Position numbers and translations under genes: made by a program
The notes under the pieces: model-generated
Told to the model about the DNA's origin: nothing
The model's database searches: none
What the model saw: only the letters and a program-made list of their open reading frames with translations
Shown here: piece by piece, positions 48,325-57,672 of the stretch
Position numbering within the stretch: the stretch's first letter is position 1
How the letters are laid out: each line of letters starts with the position of its first letter
DNA from: Thermodesulfovibrio sp. 3462-1
Lineage (GTDB): Bacteria > Nitrospirota > Thermodesulfovibrionia > Thermodesulfovibrionales > Thermodesulfovibrionaceae
Assembly (NCBI RefSeq): GCF_040451425.1
Contig: NZ_CP144374.1
Location: 124,001 to 188,000, forward strand
DNA length: 64,000 nt
Reading direction: 5' to 3'

Positions 48325-49811
48325 AGAAAACATTCATAGAAGTAAGTTTTCCTGTTAAAGAAGTAAGCGAGGAATCAGCAAGGGAAAAGAACATAAGGCA
48401 TGGGCATATTTCCACGCTGCATATCTGGTGGGCAAGAAGACCTTTAGCATCTTCAAGAGCAACTTCTTATGCCGCACTAATTCCTGCTGCATCTGAAGAC
48501 CCTACGGAATGGAATAAAAAATGGCAGTTCCTTATCAAGCTTTCAAAATGGGAGAATTCTTTAAATCCAGTTGTTATTGAGAAAGCAAGAAAAGATATTT
48601 TAGAAGCAAATGGGGGCAAAGTCCCAAGGGTTCTCGATCCGTTTTCTGGCGGTGGCTCTATTCCTCTTGAAGCTTTAAGGCTTGGTTGTGAAGTTCATGC
48701 AGTTGAGTATAACCCTGTGGCAGTTTTGATTTTGAAATGCACTCTTGAATATCCGCAGAAGTATGGAAAGCTGAAAGAAGTAAGCAAAGATTTGGGCTTG
48801 ATAAAAGGAAGCGAAGTAAAGAATCCGTTGCTTGAGGATGTGAAAAAATGGGGAAATTGGGTTTTAGAGGAAGCAAGAAAAGAGATTGGAAGATTTTATC
48901 CTTCCGATGAAGATGGTTCAATTCCTGTGGGCTATATCTGGGCAAGAACTGTTCCCTGTCAGAATCCTGCTTGTGGAGCTGAAATCCCTCTTATGCGTCA
49001 ATTCTGGCTTGCAAAGAAGGATAATAAGAAAGTTGCATTGAAACCTTTTGTAAAGAATGGTAAGGTTGAATTTGAAATAGTAGGACAGGCGTCCTCGCCT
49101 GTCTTTCCAAAAGATTTTGAACCTGAAAAAGGGACGGTATCAAGGGCAATTGCTCATTGTCTGGTTTGCGGTTCAACAGTTGATGACAAAACAACCAGAA
49201 AACTGTTTCAGCAAGGAAAAGCAGGGCAGAGGATGGTTGCGGTGGTTTTGCACCACGCCAAAAGGCAGGGAAAGACTTACAGGTTGGCAACTGAAAGGGA
49301 TTTGGAGGTTTTTAAGGAGGCGGAGAAATATCTTGAAGAAAAAAGAGCAAAACTTATGGATGAGTGGGGAATTGATCCTGTGCCTGATGAACCTTTGCCA
49401 CCTAAAGAAACTCTTGGTTTTCGGGTTCAGCGATATGCGATGCTAAAATGGGGCGACCTTTTCAACTCCCGACAGAAGCTTGCGCTGATTACTTTTGTGG
49501 AGAAGGTGAGGCAGGCGCATCAGAAGATGATTGAAGAAGGATATGATGAAGAATATGCAAAGGTGGTGGTGAGTTATTTGGGTCTGGGAGTAGGGAGAAT
49601 TGCGGACTATAATTCAACTTTATGTATATGGAATATTTTAAGAACCATGCCTGCTCATACATTTGGGAGGCAAGCACTACCTATGACATGGGATTTTATG
49701 GAAACAAATCCTTTTAGCAATTCTTCTGGTAGCTGGAGTGAATCTTTTAATTATATTATAAATGTCCTCTCCCATCTTTCCCAAATTCCGCCAGTGGAGG
49801 AAGAAAAATGA
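48321..49811 (+). CDS. DUF1156-family DNA methylase, N-terminal half (SAM-binding part)
   Basis: The 496-residue front half of a DUF1156 DNA methyltransferase. It has the DUF1156 start ([19 protein letters not shown] and then [13 protein letters not shown]), SAM-binding motif [10 protein letters not shown] with VEYNP, and two CxxC pairs forming a zinc site (CQNPAC, CLVCGS). It ends at [12 protein letters not shown], exactly where whole-length relatives run on into the catalytic DPPY domain. That domain is encoded separately at 50553. The hairpin at 49084-49103 is translated within it. The stop overlaps the MNT gene start by ATGA. Confidence 0.88.
   Translation: MKKTFIEVSFPVKEVSEESAREKNIRHGHISTLHIWWARRPLASSRATSYAALIPAASEDPTEWNKKWQFLIKLSKWENSLNPVVIEKARKDILEANGGKVPRVLDPFSGGGSIPLEALRLGCEVHAVEYNPVAVLILKCTLEYPQKYGKLKEVSKDLGLIKGSEVKNPLLEDVKKWGNWVLEEARKEIGRFYPSDEDGSIPVGYIWARTVPCQNPACGAEIPLMRQFWLAKKDNKKVALKPFVKNGKVEFEIVGQASSPVFPKDFEPEKGTVSRAIAHCLVCGSTVDDKTTRKLFQQGKAGQRMVAVVLHHAKRQGKTYRLATERDLEVFKEAEKYLEEKRAKLMDEWGIDPVPDEPLPPKETLGFRVQRYAMLKWGDLFNSRQKLALITFVEKVRQAHQKMIEEGYDEEYAKVVVSYLGLGVGRIADYNSTLCIWNILRTMPAHTFGRQALPMTWDFMETNPFSNSSGSWSESFNYIINVLSHLSQIPPVEEEK
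49084..49103. repeat. Palindrome inserted in frame within the methylase gene
   Basis: A perfect 8-bp stem GACAGGCG (49084-49091), loop TCCT, CGCCTGTC (49096-49103). It encodes GQASSPV within the methylase. The GACAGGC core resembles the palindromes at 37878 and 48038. Confidence 0.75.
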
Positions 49812-50170
49812 AGGAAGTTGATAAAATCCTTGAAACAATCAAAAATTATCCCAAGTTGATTGCAGTATATCTTTTTGGATCCTATGCCAAAGGTGAAGAA
49901 AAACCTATTTCCGATATAGACATAGCAATAATACTTAAAGACCCAGAAAAAAATGATGAAGCCGAAATAGGTAGTCTTTATTCTGAAAAACTTGATGTTG
50001 TCTTGTTCCACAGATTGCCTTTACATATACAATATGAAGTTTTTAAGTATGGTAAAGAAATCTATGTAAAAGATGAGGAATATCTTTTAGATCTGAAATT
50101 GAGGATTCTTAAAAATTATCTTGATTATTCAAGAGTTTTTGAATTTATGAGGTCAGAGGTATTAAAATGA
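49808..50170 (+). CDS. MNT-type nucleotidyltransferase (MntA-like antitoxin)
   Basis: A 120-residue minimal nucleotidyltransferase with the intact GSX10DXD motif [15 protein letters not shown] (residues about 22-36), followed by a conserved C-terminal helix. MntA proteins neutralise HepT toxins by adding AMP to a tyrosine near their active site. The gene lies between two halves of a DUF1156 methylase, overlaps both neighbours by ATGA, and its target HepT-like gene follows directly. Confidence 0.9.
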   Translation: MKEVDKILETIKNYPKLIAVYLFGSYAKGEEKPISDIDIAIILKDPEKNDEAEIGSLYSEKLDVVLFHRLPLHIQYEVFKYGKEIYVKDEEYLLDLKLRILKNYLDYSRVFEFMRSEVLK

Positions 50171-50556
50171 AACTTGCTGAGAACATTCTAAGATTTGAGA
50201 AGCACCTTGAGGGAGCAATAAGATTAAAAGATAAGAATATTTCAGATTATCTCGTCTATAATACACTCGCTATGGAATGCTTTCAGGCTGTGAATGCGCT
50301 TATAGAAATTGGGGAATATATAGTTGCTAAGAATAAACTTGGTTTTCCGTCATCATACAGAGAAATTTTTGAACTACTTGAAGAGAGCGGATTTATTACT
50401 AAAAATGAGTTATAAGATGTAAAAAGATTGGTGTTTTTGAGAAATCTTATTGCACACGAATACCAAAGAATTTCAGAAGACGAATTACAGGAGATGCCAG
50501 ATTTACTATGTAAAATAAGACCTTTTGTAGATAGAACCAAAGAGGAGGGTAAATGA
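50167..50556 (+). pseudogene. HepT-like HEPN gene with in-frame stop before the catalytic motif
   Basis: The gene starts at ATG 50167 and reads 82 codons of a HEPN protein to TAA 50413-50415. The same frame then runs without a stop for 46 more codons to TGA 50554-50556 and encodes the rest of the domain, including RX4HXY (RNLIAHEY). Joined, the two parts give a normal HepT of about 129 residues. The stop removes the catalytic RNase motif, so the toxin should be dead unless the stop is suppressed or a sequencing error. The final TGA overlaps the methylase C-half start (ATGA). Confidence 0.8.
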
Positions 50557-51782
50557 AAAAATTGTATCTACCTCAAGTAACCCAATCCTCCGCCACTTCT
50601 CTTCCCTATCCCGACAACTACTTCGATGCAGTATTCACAGACCCGCCTTATTATGATAATGTGCCTTACTCTTATCTTTCTGATTTCTTTTATGTATGGT
50701 TGAAGCGCTCGATTGGGGATTTGTATCCAGAATTATTTTCAACTCCGCTGACTCCAAAATCCAAGGAGATTGTTGCCTATTCAAATCAAGAAGGTGGGTT
50801 TGAGGCTGGGAAAAAATTCTTTGAAAATATGCTCAAAAAATCATTTCAGGAAATTTATAGAGTGTTAAAACCAGAGGGTATTGCAACAATTGTTTATACC
50901 CATAAATCTACCTCTGGTTGGGAGACATTGATAAACTCGCTTTTGGATTCTGGACTTGTTCCAACTGCATCATGGCCAATTGATACGGAGATGAAATCAA
51001 GGTTAAGGGCACAGGAATCCGCTGCTCTTGCATCTTCAATCTACTTTGTTTGCCGCAAGATGAAAAGACAAGAAATAGGCTGGTATAACAAAGTAAAAGA
51101 TGAGATAAAGAAACACATCTATCAAAAACTTGAGAGATTATGGCAAGAAGGCGTCTCTGGAGCAGGCTTCTTTATTGCGGGTATAGGTTCTGCAATTGAA
51201 ATATTTGGCAAATATGAGAAGGTTATGGATTATGAAGGAAATATCATAAGGGCTGATAAACTCCTTGAATTTATCCGAGAAATAGTAACGGATTATGCAG
51301 TTAGACAAATTTTGCACAATGGCATTGCTGGGGAACTTTCTCCACTTACAAGATTTTATTTACTCTGGCGATGGACATATGGTGAGGCAAAAGTTGAGTT
51401 TGATGAAGCAAGAAAACTTGCCCAGTCAACAGGGATTGATTTAGCAAAAGAGTGGAACAAGGGATTTATAATAAAAGATAAAGAGTTCATAAAGGTTTTA
51501 GGACCCCATGAAAGAGATTTGGCAGAACTTGAAGATTCAAATGAACTAATAGATGTGCTTCATTATGTGCTCTTATTATGGAAAGAAGGAAATGGAGAGA
51601 AAATGAAGAAGGTTTTATCTGATAGCGGCTTTGGAGCCAAAGATACTTTTTACAGAGTTGCCCAGGCAGTCTCTGAAACTCTATCTATTGAAAGCAAAGA
51701 GAAAAAACTTCTTGATGGTTTTCTCTCAGGCAAAGAGAGGTTGATAACTGAAATAAAAAAACAGAGGAGGTTGTTTGAATGA
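50553..51782 (+). CDS. DUF1156-family DNA methylase, C-terminal half (catalytic part)
   Basis: The 409-residue back half of the methylase. It begins MKKLYLPQVTQSSATSLPYP and has the catalytic motif IV TDPPYYDN at residues about 29-36, then DFFYVWLKR, ELFSTPLTPKSKEIV and a helical C-terminal region. It has no SAM motif I, which is in the upstream half at 48321, so activity should need both polypeptides. A ribosome site (GAGGAGGG) precedes its own ATG. It overlaps the DUF499 gene by ATGA. Confidence 0.88.
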   Translation: MKKLYLPQVTQSSATSLPYPDNYFDAVFTDPPYYDNVPYSYLSDFFYVWLKRSIGDLYPELFSTPLTPKSKEIVAYSNQEGGFEAGKKFFENMLKKSFQEIYRVLKPEGIATIVYTHKSTSGWETLINSLLDSGLVPTASWPIDTEMKSRLRAQESAALASSIYFVCRKMKRQEIGWYNKVKDEIKKHIYQKLERLWQEGVSGAGFFIAGIGSAIEIFGKYEKVMDYEGNIIRADKLLEFIREIVTDYAVRQILHNGIAGELSPLTRFYLLWRWTYGEAKVEFDEARKLAQSTGIDLAKEWNKGFIIKDKEFIKVLGPHERDLAELEDSNELIDVLHYVLLLWKEGNGEKMKKVLSDSGFGAKDTFYRVAQAVSETLSIESKEKKLLDGFLSGKERLITEIKKQRRLFE

Positions 51783-54310
51783 AACCATTTTCAACTGTAG
51801 CAATACCCCATAGAGACATACAGGAAGGTAAATTTAAAATGGAAACCTATGCTGCTGATCTCTGGGAAGTAGCAAAGGGAACTGCTTCAGAAGAATACAG
51901 AGACAGAGATATATTTCTTTCAAGAACTTATGAAACACAGGGGTTAAAACAGATTCTTAATGAGGCAGAAAAGAGACTTAAAGGAGCTCCTTCAGACTCG
52001 GTAATACAGTTGCAAACTCCCTTTGGTGGTGGCAAAACTCACACATTGATTTATCTTTATCATAAAGCAAAGCAATGGGGAGCAAAGGTTTTCGTTTTTT
52101 CAGGTGACAAATCAGAAGTAAAGGAAGGTACTATATGGGAAGAAATGGAAAAACAGTTAAGTGGAAAGATTGATAGATTTAAAGGCGAGGTGCCACCCGG
52201 AGGTGAAAAATTAAAGGAGTTTTTGAAAGAGCATGAGCCTGTTTTAATTTTAATGGATGAGTTGCATTCTTATCTTACTGCAGCGCTCGCAAAAAAGGTT
52301 GGAGACAGCAATCTTGCAACACAAAGTCTGGTTTTTATTCAAAATTTAACAAATGTTGTAAAGAGTCTCGATAAAACAGCGCTTTTTATGAGTCTTCCAG
52401 CAAGCTGTCCTTATCCAGATGAGACTTCAGAAGCACTCCTTCAAAGTTTAAAACAAATTGCAGGAAGAGTTGAAAAAATTTACACTCCTGTAAGTGATGA
52501 AGAAGTGGCAGATGTGATTCGTAGAAGACTTTTTTCAAGGATTGAAGAAGATAAAGCAAGAATGATTGTTAAAGAATTTGTGGATTATGCTGAAAAGGAA
52601 AGGCTTTTACCTGAAGGCATGGAAAAGTCCCTTTACAGAGATAGATTCCTGAAGAGCTACCCTTTTCAACCAGAGGTTATTGATGTTCTTTACAAAAGAT
52701 GGGGTTCTTTCCCAACATTTCAGAGGACAAGAGGAGTGCTAAGACTTCTTGCAATGGTTGTTCATTCACTCATCAATTCAAAAAAACCATATATCAGAGT
52801 TGCAGACTTTAATCTCTCTAATGAAGAAATTAGAAGAGAACTCATTAAACATATTGGTTCAGAATATGACAGTGTAATTGCCCAGGATATAACATCGCCT
52901 AATTCAGGAGCAAAAAGAGTAGATAGAGCCATGGGTGATAGTTATCTACCTTACTGTTTTGGCACTTCTGTAGCAACAACAATTTTTATGTATTCTTTTT
53001 CCGGAGGTCCTGATAGAGGTGCTACAATAGGAGAAATAAAGCTTTCCTCAGTGGAAACCTCTGTAAGTAGCAGCATAGTGGTGGAGACAGTTGAAAAGCT
53101 TAAAGAGCATCTTTTTTATCTTTCTGATCACGGACTTTTCTTCACAAATACGCCGAATTTATATAAGATACTCCATGATAAAATGGAAACCCTCAATTCT
53201 GAACAGATAAATTCCACTGAAAAGGAACTTCTTAAAGAACATCTTGGAAATTGCCTTGAAAACTATATATGGCCTGGAGATTCCAGAGACATTCCAGATA
53301 CTCGAGCGTTGAAACTAATCATTCTTAACAAAGAGAATGGATTGAATGATATATTTGAAAACTATGGAGAAAGACCGAGAATTTATAAAAATACCCTTAT
53401 ATTTCTCCTTAAGGATTCCAGTCAAATAATAAGATTTAACAATGAAATAAAAAAAATGCTTGCATGGAAGTTGATTGAAAAAGACAAAAACATAAGGCTT
53501 ACCGATAATGAGAAAAGAGAAATAAAGGAAAAAATAAAGAAGTCCGAAGAATTACTAAAAGGTGCATTAAGGGATTTATACAGAAAGGTTTATTTGCCTT
53601 CAAGAGAAGGTTTTAAGGAAATTGATATGGGGATCAGTACCTATGGATCTGGCAGAACGATTGATAAAGAGGTATATGAGAGATTAAGACAGGATGAAGA
53701 GCTTGCATTAAATATTGCACCAGTATTTTTACTTGATAAATATTTAAAGAGCGGGCAATATGTTGAGACAAAAAAAATATATGAGGCATTTCTTAAGGTT
53801 CCAGGCGAGATGCGAATACCATCTGATGAGGTTCTTAAAACAGCTATCAAAAAAGGAGTAAGAGAAGGTATTTTTGGAATGGGCAGACTGAATAATGGAA
53901 ATCCTGTATGTGCTTATTTTAAAGAGGACTGCGAAGTTGAACTTTGCGATGGAGAGATTTTAGTTAGAAAGGAAATTTGTGAGGAAAAGATAGAAAACAA
54001 ATATAAAGCAGATACAACTGAAAAAGTAGAAAAAACAATAAATGAGGAAATAACTTACGAGCCTGGATATAAAAAGCCTTCTCAGCTTGATTTGTTTTCT
54101 CATATGAGATTTGAAATAAGAGTGCCGTCAGGGAAGCTTTCAGACTTTACGCGAACTCTCAGATATATTAAAGATAAATTCAAACATGTATCAATAAAGA
54201 TAAGCCTTGAGGCTTTAGAAGGACAGATTTCCAAATCAGAATATGAGGAAAAGATAAAAGAGGCTTTTCAACAATCAGAGATAATAGTGGAGAAAGAAGA
54301 ACTTGAATAA
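51779..54310 (+). CDS. DUF499-family ATPase (defence cassette)
   Basis: An 843-residue AAA-type ATPase. The N-terminal part ([14 protein letters not shown], then [11 protein letters not shown]) is typical of DUF499. Walker A is [10 protein letters not shown] (residues about 80-89) and Walker B is [12 protein letters not shown] sensor-like region ([10 protein letters not shown]) follows, and the C-terminal 100 residues form a separate basic domain. DUF499 ATPases are recurrently linked with DUF1156 methylases and SNF2 helicases. The exact biochemical role is unknown. It ends 3 bases before the convergent tRNA-Leu gene. Confidence 0.88.
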   Translation: MKPFSTVAIPHRDIQEGKFKMETYAADLWEVAKGTASEEYRDRDIFLSRTYETQGLKQILNEAEKRLKGAPSDSVIQLQTPFGGGKTHTLIYLYHKAKQWGAKVFVFSGDKSEVKEGTIWEEMEKQLSGKIDRFKGEVPPGGEKLKEFLKEHEPVLILMDELHSYLTAALAKKVGDSNLATQSLVFIQNLTNVVKSLDKTALFMSLPASCPYPDETSEALLQSLKQIAGRVEKIYTPVSDEEVADVIRRRLFSRIEEDKARMIVKEFVDYAEKERLLPEGMEKSLYRDRFLKSYPFQPEVIDVLYKRWGSFPTFQRTRGVLRLLAMVVHSLINSKKPYIRVADFNLSNEEIRRELIKHIGSEYDSVIAQDITSPNSGAKRVDRAMGDSYLPYCFGTSVATTIFMYSFSGGPDRGATIGEIKLSSVETSVSSSIVVETVEKLKEHLFYLSDHGLFFTNTPNLYKILHDKMETLNSEQINSTEKELLKEHLGNCLENYIWPGDSRDIPDTRALKLIILNKENGLNDIFENYGERPRIYKNTLIFLLKDSSQIIRFNNEIKKMLAWKLIEKDKNIRLTDNEKREIKEKIKKSEELLKGALRDLYRKVYLPSREGFKEIDMGISTYGSGRTIDKEVYERLRQDEELALNIAPVFLLDKYLKSGQYVETKKIYEAFLKVPGEMRIPSDEVLKTAIKKGVREGIFGMGRLNNGNPVCAYFKEDCEVELCDGEILVRKEICEEKIENKYKADTTEKVEKTINEEITYEPGYKKPSQLDLFSHMRFEIRVPSGKLSDFTRTLRYIKDKFKHVSIKISLEALEGQISKSEYEEKIKEAFQQSEIIVEKEELE

Positions 54311-54313
54311 TAA

Positions 54314-54395
54314 TGCCGAAGGCGGGACTCGAACCCGCACGGGTTTCCCCACACGCCCCTCAAACGTGCGTGTCTACCAGTTCCACCACTTCGGC
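54314..54395 (-). tRNA. tRNA-Leu (anticodon GAG)
   Basis: An 82-base class II tRNA on the minus strand. The acceptor arms GCCGAAG and CTTCGGC pair perfectly. The anticodon stem CACGT with GCGTG closes the loop TTGAGGG, giving anticodon GAG (plus-strand 54359-54361), which reads CUC and CUU. There is a long variable arm and a T arm (GCGGG TTCGAGT CCCGC). No CCA is encoded. It converges on the DUF499 gene. Confidence 0.96.
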
Positions 54396-54495
54396 TACTT
54401 ATAATAATAGCAAGAATCTCACAGTTGTTTCAAGATTTTAATTGAGATTGCCAATAGAAACTTCATTTTCTCTTCTTAGTAGAAGTTTTAAGCCC

Positions 54496-54527
54496 TTGAA
54501 TTCTTGAACAACTTTGAACACTTGAAC
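54496..54527. repeat. TTGAAC octamer repeat, locus C
   Basis: TTGAAT at 54496 and TTGAAC at 54504, 54514 and 54522, with periods of 8, 10 and 8 bases. It lies between tRNA-Leu and the nnr promoter. Confidence 0.75.
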
Positions 54528-54549
54528 CATTTTATTGCAAAGGAATTTG

Positions 54550-54561
54550 ATATGCTATAAT
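54550..54561 (+). promoter_or_regulatory. Extended -10, leaderless-type promoter of nnr
   Basis: ATATGCTATAAT carries a perfect -10 (54556-54561) preceded by TG at the extended position. The nnr ATG begins 7 bases after the -10, where transcription should start, and no ribosome site is present. The same 13 bases (with a final T) occur before ubiE on the minus strand. Confidence 0.7.
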
Positions 54562-54567
54562 TTATTT

Positions 54568-56088
54568 ATGAAAGTTGTTACATCTTTTGAAATGGCAGAA
54601 ATTGACAGATTAACAATTGAGCATTATGGTATTCCATCAATGGTTTTAATGGAAAGAGCTGCTTTAACTGTTTCAAAGCATGTTCTTAAATTTAATCCTG
54701 AAAATGTAATTGTTCTTGCAGGACCTGGAAATAATGGAGGTGATGGTATTGCCTGTGCAAGATTGCTCAAAAATAAAATTAAAAATATAAAAATTTTTCA
54801 GCTTTTTTCTGAAGATAAACTCTCAAAGGATTGCAAAGCCCAGCTTGATATAGCAAAAAAATTTGGAGTGCCAGTAGTTGAAGGTTATCCGAAAGATGAT
54901 GAAATACTCAGTGCAGATGTTGTTATAGATGCAATATTTGGCACAGGACTTAAAAGAGCAATTGAAGGTGAACTTGCTCAATTTATTGAAAAACTTAATT
55001 CTTTTCAAAAATTTATTGTGGCTGTTGATATTCCATCAGGAGTATCTTCAGATACAGGAGAAGTTCTTGGAGTTGCTTTAAAAGCAAACACAACACTAAC
55101 ATTCGGGCTTCCAAAAAGAGGGCATCTCCTTTTTCCTGGCAGAGGCTGCACAGGTGAGTTATTTGTTGAAGATATAGGCTTTCCACAGGAATTAACAGAA
55201 TCTGAAAATTTAAAGATTTGTACAATTGAACCCTCTTTTGCTCGCTTACTTATTCCTCCAAGACCAAAGTATTCCCATAAAACAAAATACGGGCATGTTC
55301 TTGTAATTGCAGGCTCTACAGGGAAAACAGGAGCAGCTTTAATGACATCAAAGGCAGCATTAAGGACAGGTTCTGGCCTTGTAACAATGGCAGTTCCTGC
55401 AGCACTCAAGGTTGTTTTTCAAAGTAAGGTTCTTGAAGAAATGCTTCTTCCACTTGCATGCACAACAAATACTCTTTCAAAGCAGGCTTTACCTGAAATT
55501 CTTGATTTTATAAACGAAAGGGCAAATGTTGTTGCTTTTGGTCCTGGAGTAGGAGTAAATGAGGATATTGAAGTTATTTTAAAAGCTCTTATTGAACAAT
55601 GTCCCTGTCCCATAGTGATTGATGCTGACGGAATTACAGTTCTTGGAAGAATTATAAATATTTTGGAAAAAGCTACTTCTCAGATTGTTCTTACACCTCA
55701 TCCAGGTGAGTTAAGCAGGCTCATAAATATTTCAGTAAAGGAAATTGAAAAACAAAGAATTGATATTGCTCAAAAGGTAGCGAAACAATTAAATGTTGTG
55801 CTTGTTTTAAAGGGAGTGCCTACAGTGGTTGCAGAGCCTCAGGGCTGGGTTTATTTAAATACAACAGGAAATCCTGGGATGGCAACAGGAGGTTCTGGAG
55901 ATGTTCTTACAGGCATAATTGCTTCACTTATTGGTCAAGGATTGGCTCCTTTTTATGCATCTGTGCTTGGTGTTTATCTTCACGGATTAAGTGGAGACAT
56001 AGCTGCCAGAGCAAAGGGCTATCATGGACTTATTGCAGGAGATATCATAGAAAGCATTCCTGAAGCATTTATTGAGCTAACTAAATGA
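54568..56088 (+). CDS. nnr: Bifunctional NAD(P)H-hydrate epimerase / ADP-dependent dehydratase
   Basis: A 506-residue repair enzyme that rescues hydrated NADH and NADPH. The N-terminal epimerase (YjeF-N) domain has [14 protein letters not shown] and AVDIPSGV. The C-terminal kinase-fold dehydratase has [33 protein letters not shown] and [21 protein letters not shown] 54568 is chosen because the protein then starts [13 protein letters not shown], the family start. An upstream TTG would lie within the promoter. Confidence 0.94.
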   Translation: MKVVTSFEMAEIDRLTIEHYGIPSMVLMERAALTVSKHVLKFNPENVIVLAGPGNNGGDGIACARLLKNKIKNIKIFQLFSEDKLSKDCKAQLDIAKKFGVPVVEGYPKDDEILSADVVIDAIFGTGLKRAIEGELAQFIEKLNSFQKFIVAVDIPSGVSSDTGEVLGVALKANTTLTFGLPKRGHLLFPGRGCTGELFVEDIGFPQELTESENLKICTIEPSFARLLIPPRPKYSHKTKYGHVLVIAGSTGKTGAALMTSKAALRTGSGLVTMAVPAALKVVFQSKVLEEMLLPLACTTNTLSKQALPEILDFINERANVVAFGPGVGVNEDIEVILKALIEQCPCPIVIDADGITVLGRIINILEKATSQIVLTPHPGELSRLINISVKEIEKQRIDIAQKVAKQLNVVLVLKGVPTVVAEPQGWVYLNTTGNPGMATGGSGDVLTGIIASLIGQGLAPFYASVLGVYLHGLSGDIAARAKGYHGLIAGDIIESIPEAFIELTK

Positions 56089-56861
56089 AATGGATTCAAA
56101 GCATTGAAAATCCTTTTATCAAAGAAATAAGAAGGATCAAAAAACAACCCAATGAAAAAATTTTTATTGAAGGAATAAATCTGATTGAGTCAGCTTTAGA
56201 GTCTTGTTTTGTTCGGATTGAAAAAGTGCTTGTTACAAAGCAATTTATGGAGAAATATGGCGAAAAATTTTTCCAAGACAAAGAACTTGAAATTGTGGGA
56301 ATCTCGGAAGAGATCTCAAAGAAAATCTCTGATACAGTTACGCCACAGGGTATTTTTTCAGTGGCAAGCTTTAAAATGAAAAATCTCAACGAAGTTAAAA
56401 ATCCGACACTTATCACTATTGTAGACAAAGTTCAAGATCCTGGAAATCTTGGAACAATCATTCGTGCTTCTGAGGCTCTTGGTGCAGATGCTGTTTTAAT
56501 TATACCTGGAACGTGTAATCCTTTGTCAGGCAAGGTTTTAAGAGCTTCAGCTGGAAGCATATTTTTTATCCCTGTGATAAAAGCCTCTGTTAGGGAAACT
56601 GAAGAATTCATTGCTCAGTGCAGGCTTACTCTTGTAATAACGGACTTAAAGGCAAAACTACTTTGCTTTGATATGGATTATACTCAGCCGATAGCAGTTG
56701 CTTTTGGAAATGAATCTCATGGAGTAAGTGAGGAGCTAAGAAAAATAAGCCATATAAACTGTAGAATCCCTCATAAAGGGAAAACAGAGAGTCTTAATGT
56801 TGCTATGGCTGCTACTGTGCTTCTTTATGAGGTCCTTCGTCAACGATTTAAAGCTTTTTAA
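56085..56861 (+). CDS. SpoU/TrmH-family RNA 2'-O-methyltransferase
   Basis: A 258-residue SPOUT methylase. The N-terminal substrate domain ([19 protein letters not shown]) resembles RlmB/TsnR. The knotted catalytic domain has [26 protein letters not shown] and the C-terminal [17 protein letters not shown], the three family motifs. The target is probably a 23S rRNA ribose, but the site cannot be assigned. It overlaps nnr by 4 bases (ATGA). Confidence 0.92.
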   Translation: MKWIQSIENPFIKEIRRIKKQPNEKIFIEGINLIESALESCFVRIEKVLVTKQFMEKYGEKFFQDKELEIVGISEEISKKISDTVTPQGIFSVASFKMKNLNEVKNPTLITIVDKVQDPGNLGTIIRASEALGADAVLIIPGTCNPLSGKVLRASAGSIFFIPVIKASVRETEEFIAQCRLTLVITDLKAKLLCFDMDYTQPIAVAFGNESHGVSEELRKISHINCRIPHKGKTESLNVAMAATVLLYEVLRQRFKAF

Positions 56862-56909
56862 ATTTTTACTTTTTTATGTGATTTCAAGCAGTTAAGTAAT
56901 TTTTTTCTT

Positions 56910-56938
56910 ATTCCGAGCACCTCGACGGTGCAAGGAAT
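56910..56938. repeat. Nested palindrome in a decayed intergenic region
   Basis: ATTCC (56910-56914) pairs with GGAAT (56934-56938), enclosing GCACC (56917-56921) and GGTGC (56927-56931). It has the form of a dispersed palindromic repeat. No T run follows, so it is not a clear terminator. Confidence 0.55.
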
Positions 56939-57056
56939 CTCTGACTCTTTTTCCTGAACTGATTAAATAATAATTTGAATTATTGAGCACATCCTTGAAA
57001 ATCCTACAATTACTCAGAAAGGTCTAGGAATTCAGAATTCAGAGTATTTGTTACAG

Positions 57057-57218
57057 GTGAATTATGCGGCTTTAGAATCTCTTATTGCAAGACAAAACAG
57101 CATGGAAAACGAAATTAAAGAACTCAGAAAAATGATTTATGAAACGAACAAACGTATTGACGAGACCAACAAAAGAATTGATGATACTAAAACCAGTATT
57201 ATAAAAAAAGATTGTTAA
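57057..57218 (+). other. Short coiled-coil reading frame, possible gene remnant
   Basis: A 53-codon frame from GTG 57057 encodes a charged coiled coil with the repeated unit ETNKRIDETNKRIDDT. It lacks a clear ribosome site and stops just before an rmlD fragment. Such coiled-coil pieces occur in small DUF proteins near restriction or toxin loci, but I cannot name it. The 811-base gap 56862-57672 otherwise holds a nested palindrome, the rmlD fragment and nothing else I can support. Confidence 0.4.
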
Positions 57219-57236
57219 TCAAATAAGACAAAGGTT

Positions 57237-57512
57237 TGTGAAGAATATCTTATCTTTAGAACAAGCTGGGTATATGGAGAAGGTAATCAGAATTTTCTTT
57301 ATAAACTTGAAAAGTGGGCTCAGAATCAGGAGCATTTGAAGATTGCAATTGATGAGTTTTCTGTTCCTACATCTAAGAGGACAATTGTTGAGGTGACGCT
57401 AAAGGTGATTAATGCTGGCCTTGTAGGGCTTTATCATCTTGTAAACAATGGCTATGCTTCCCGTTACATGGACAGAAGAGTTAAAAGAGCTTTTACATTC
57501 CATCATTGTTAG
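57237..57512 (+). pseudogene. Fragment of dTDP-4-dehydrorhamnose reductase (RmlD/RfbD)
   Basis: An open frame of 91 codons has no start codon that fits. It encodes the middle and C-terminal part of an RmlD-type reductase: YLIFRTSWVYGEGNQNF, WAQNQEHLKIAIDEFSVPT, TIVEVTLK and GLYHLVNNGYASRY. The N-terminal NAD-binding domain with the catalytic YxxxK is missing, and the C terminus is replaced by unrelated codons up to TAG 57512. It is a remnant of a sugar-nucleotide gene cluster. Confidence 0.8.
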
Positions 57513-57672
57513 GCAGAGTTGAGAAGCGATTATTTTTAAGCCCTGTTTGCCTTAGCACAGTAGATTGTATGCTACTCAGGTTATTAGAGCTACCTACAGG
57601 CTTCTTCCGAACTGGGTGGTGTTGTAGTGTATGCAATTGAATTTTTTTGTATTAAATGTTTAAAGTTTCAAT

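Noticed and set aside
50413-50415. Recoding of the TAA in the HepT-like gene
   Set aside because: TAA is not a selenocysteine or pyrrolysine codon, and the other genes here end in TAA, so it is treated as a nonsense change.
54314-54395. attL/attR pair from integration at tRNA-Leu
   Set aside because: No copy of the tRNA 3' end is seen near 44.9-45 kb or elsewhere nearby, and there is no integrase gene.
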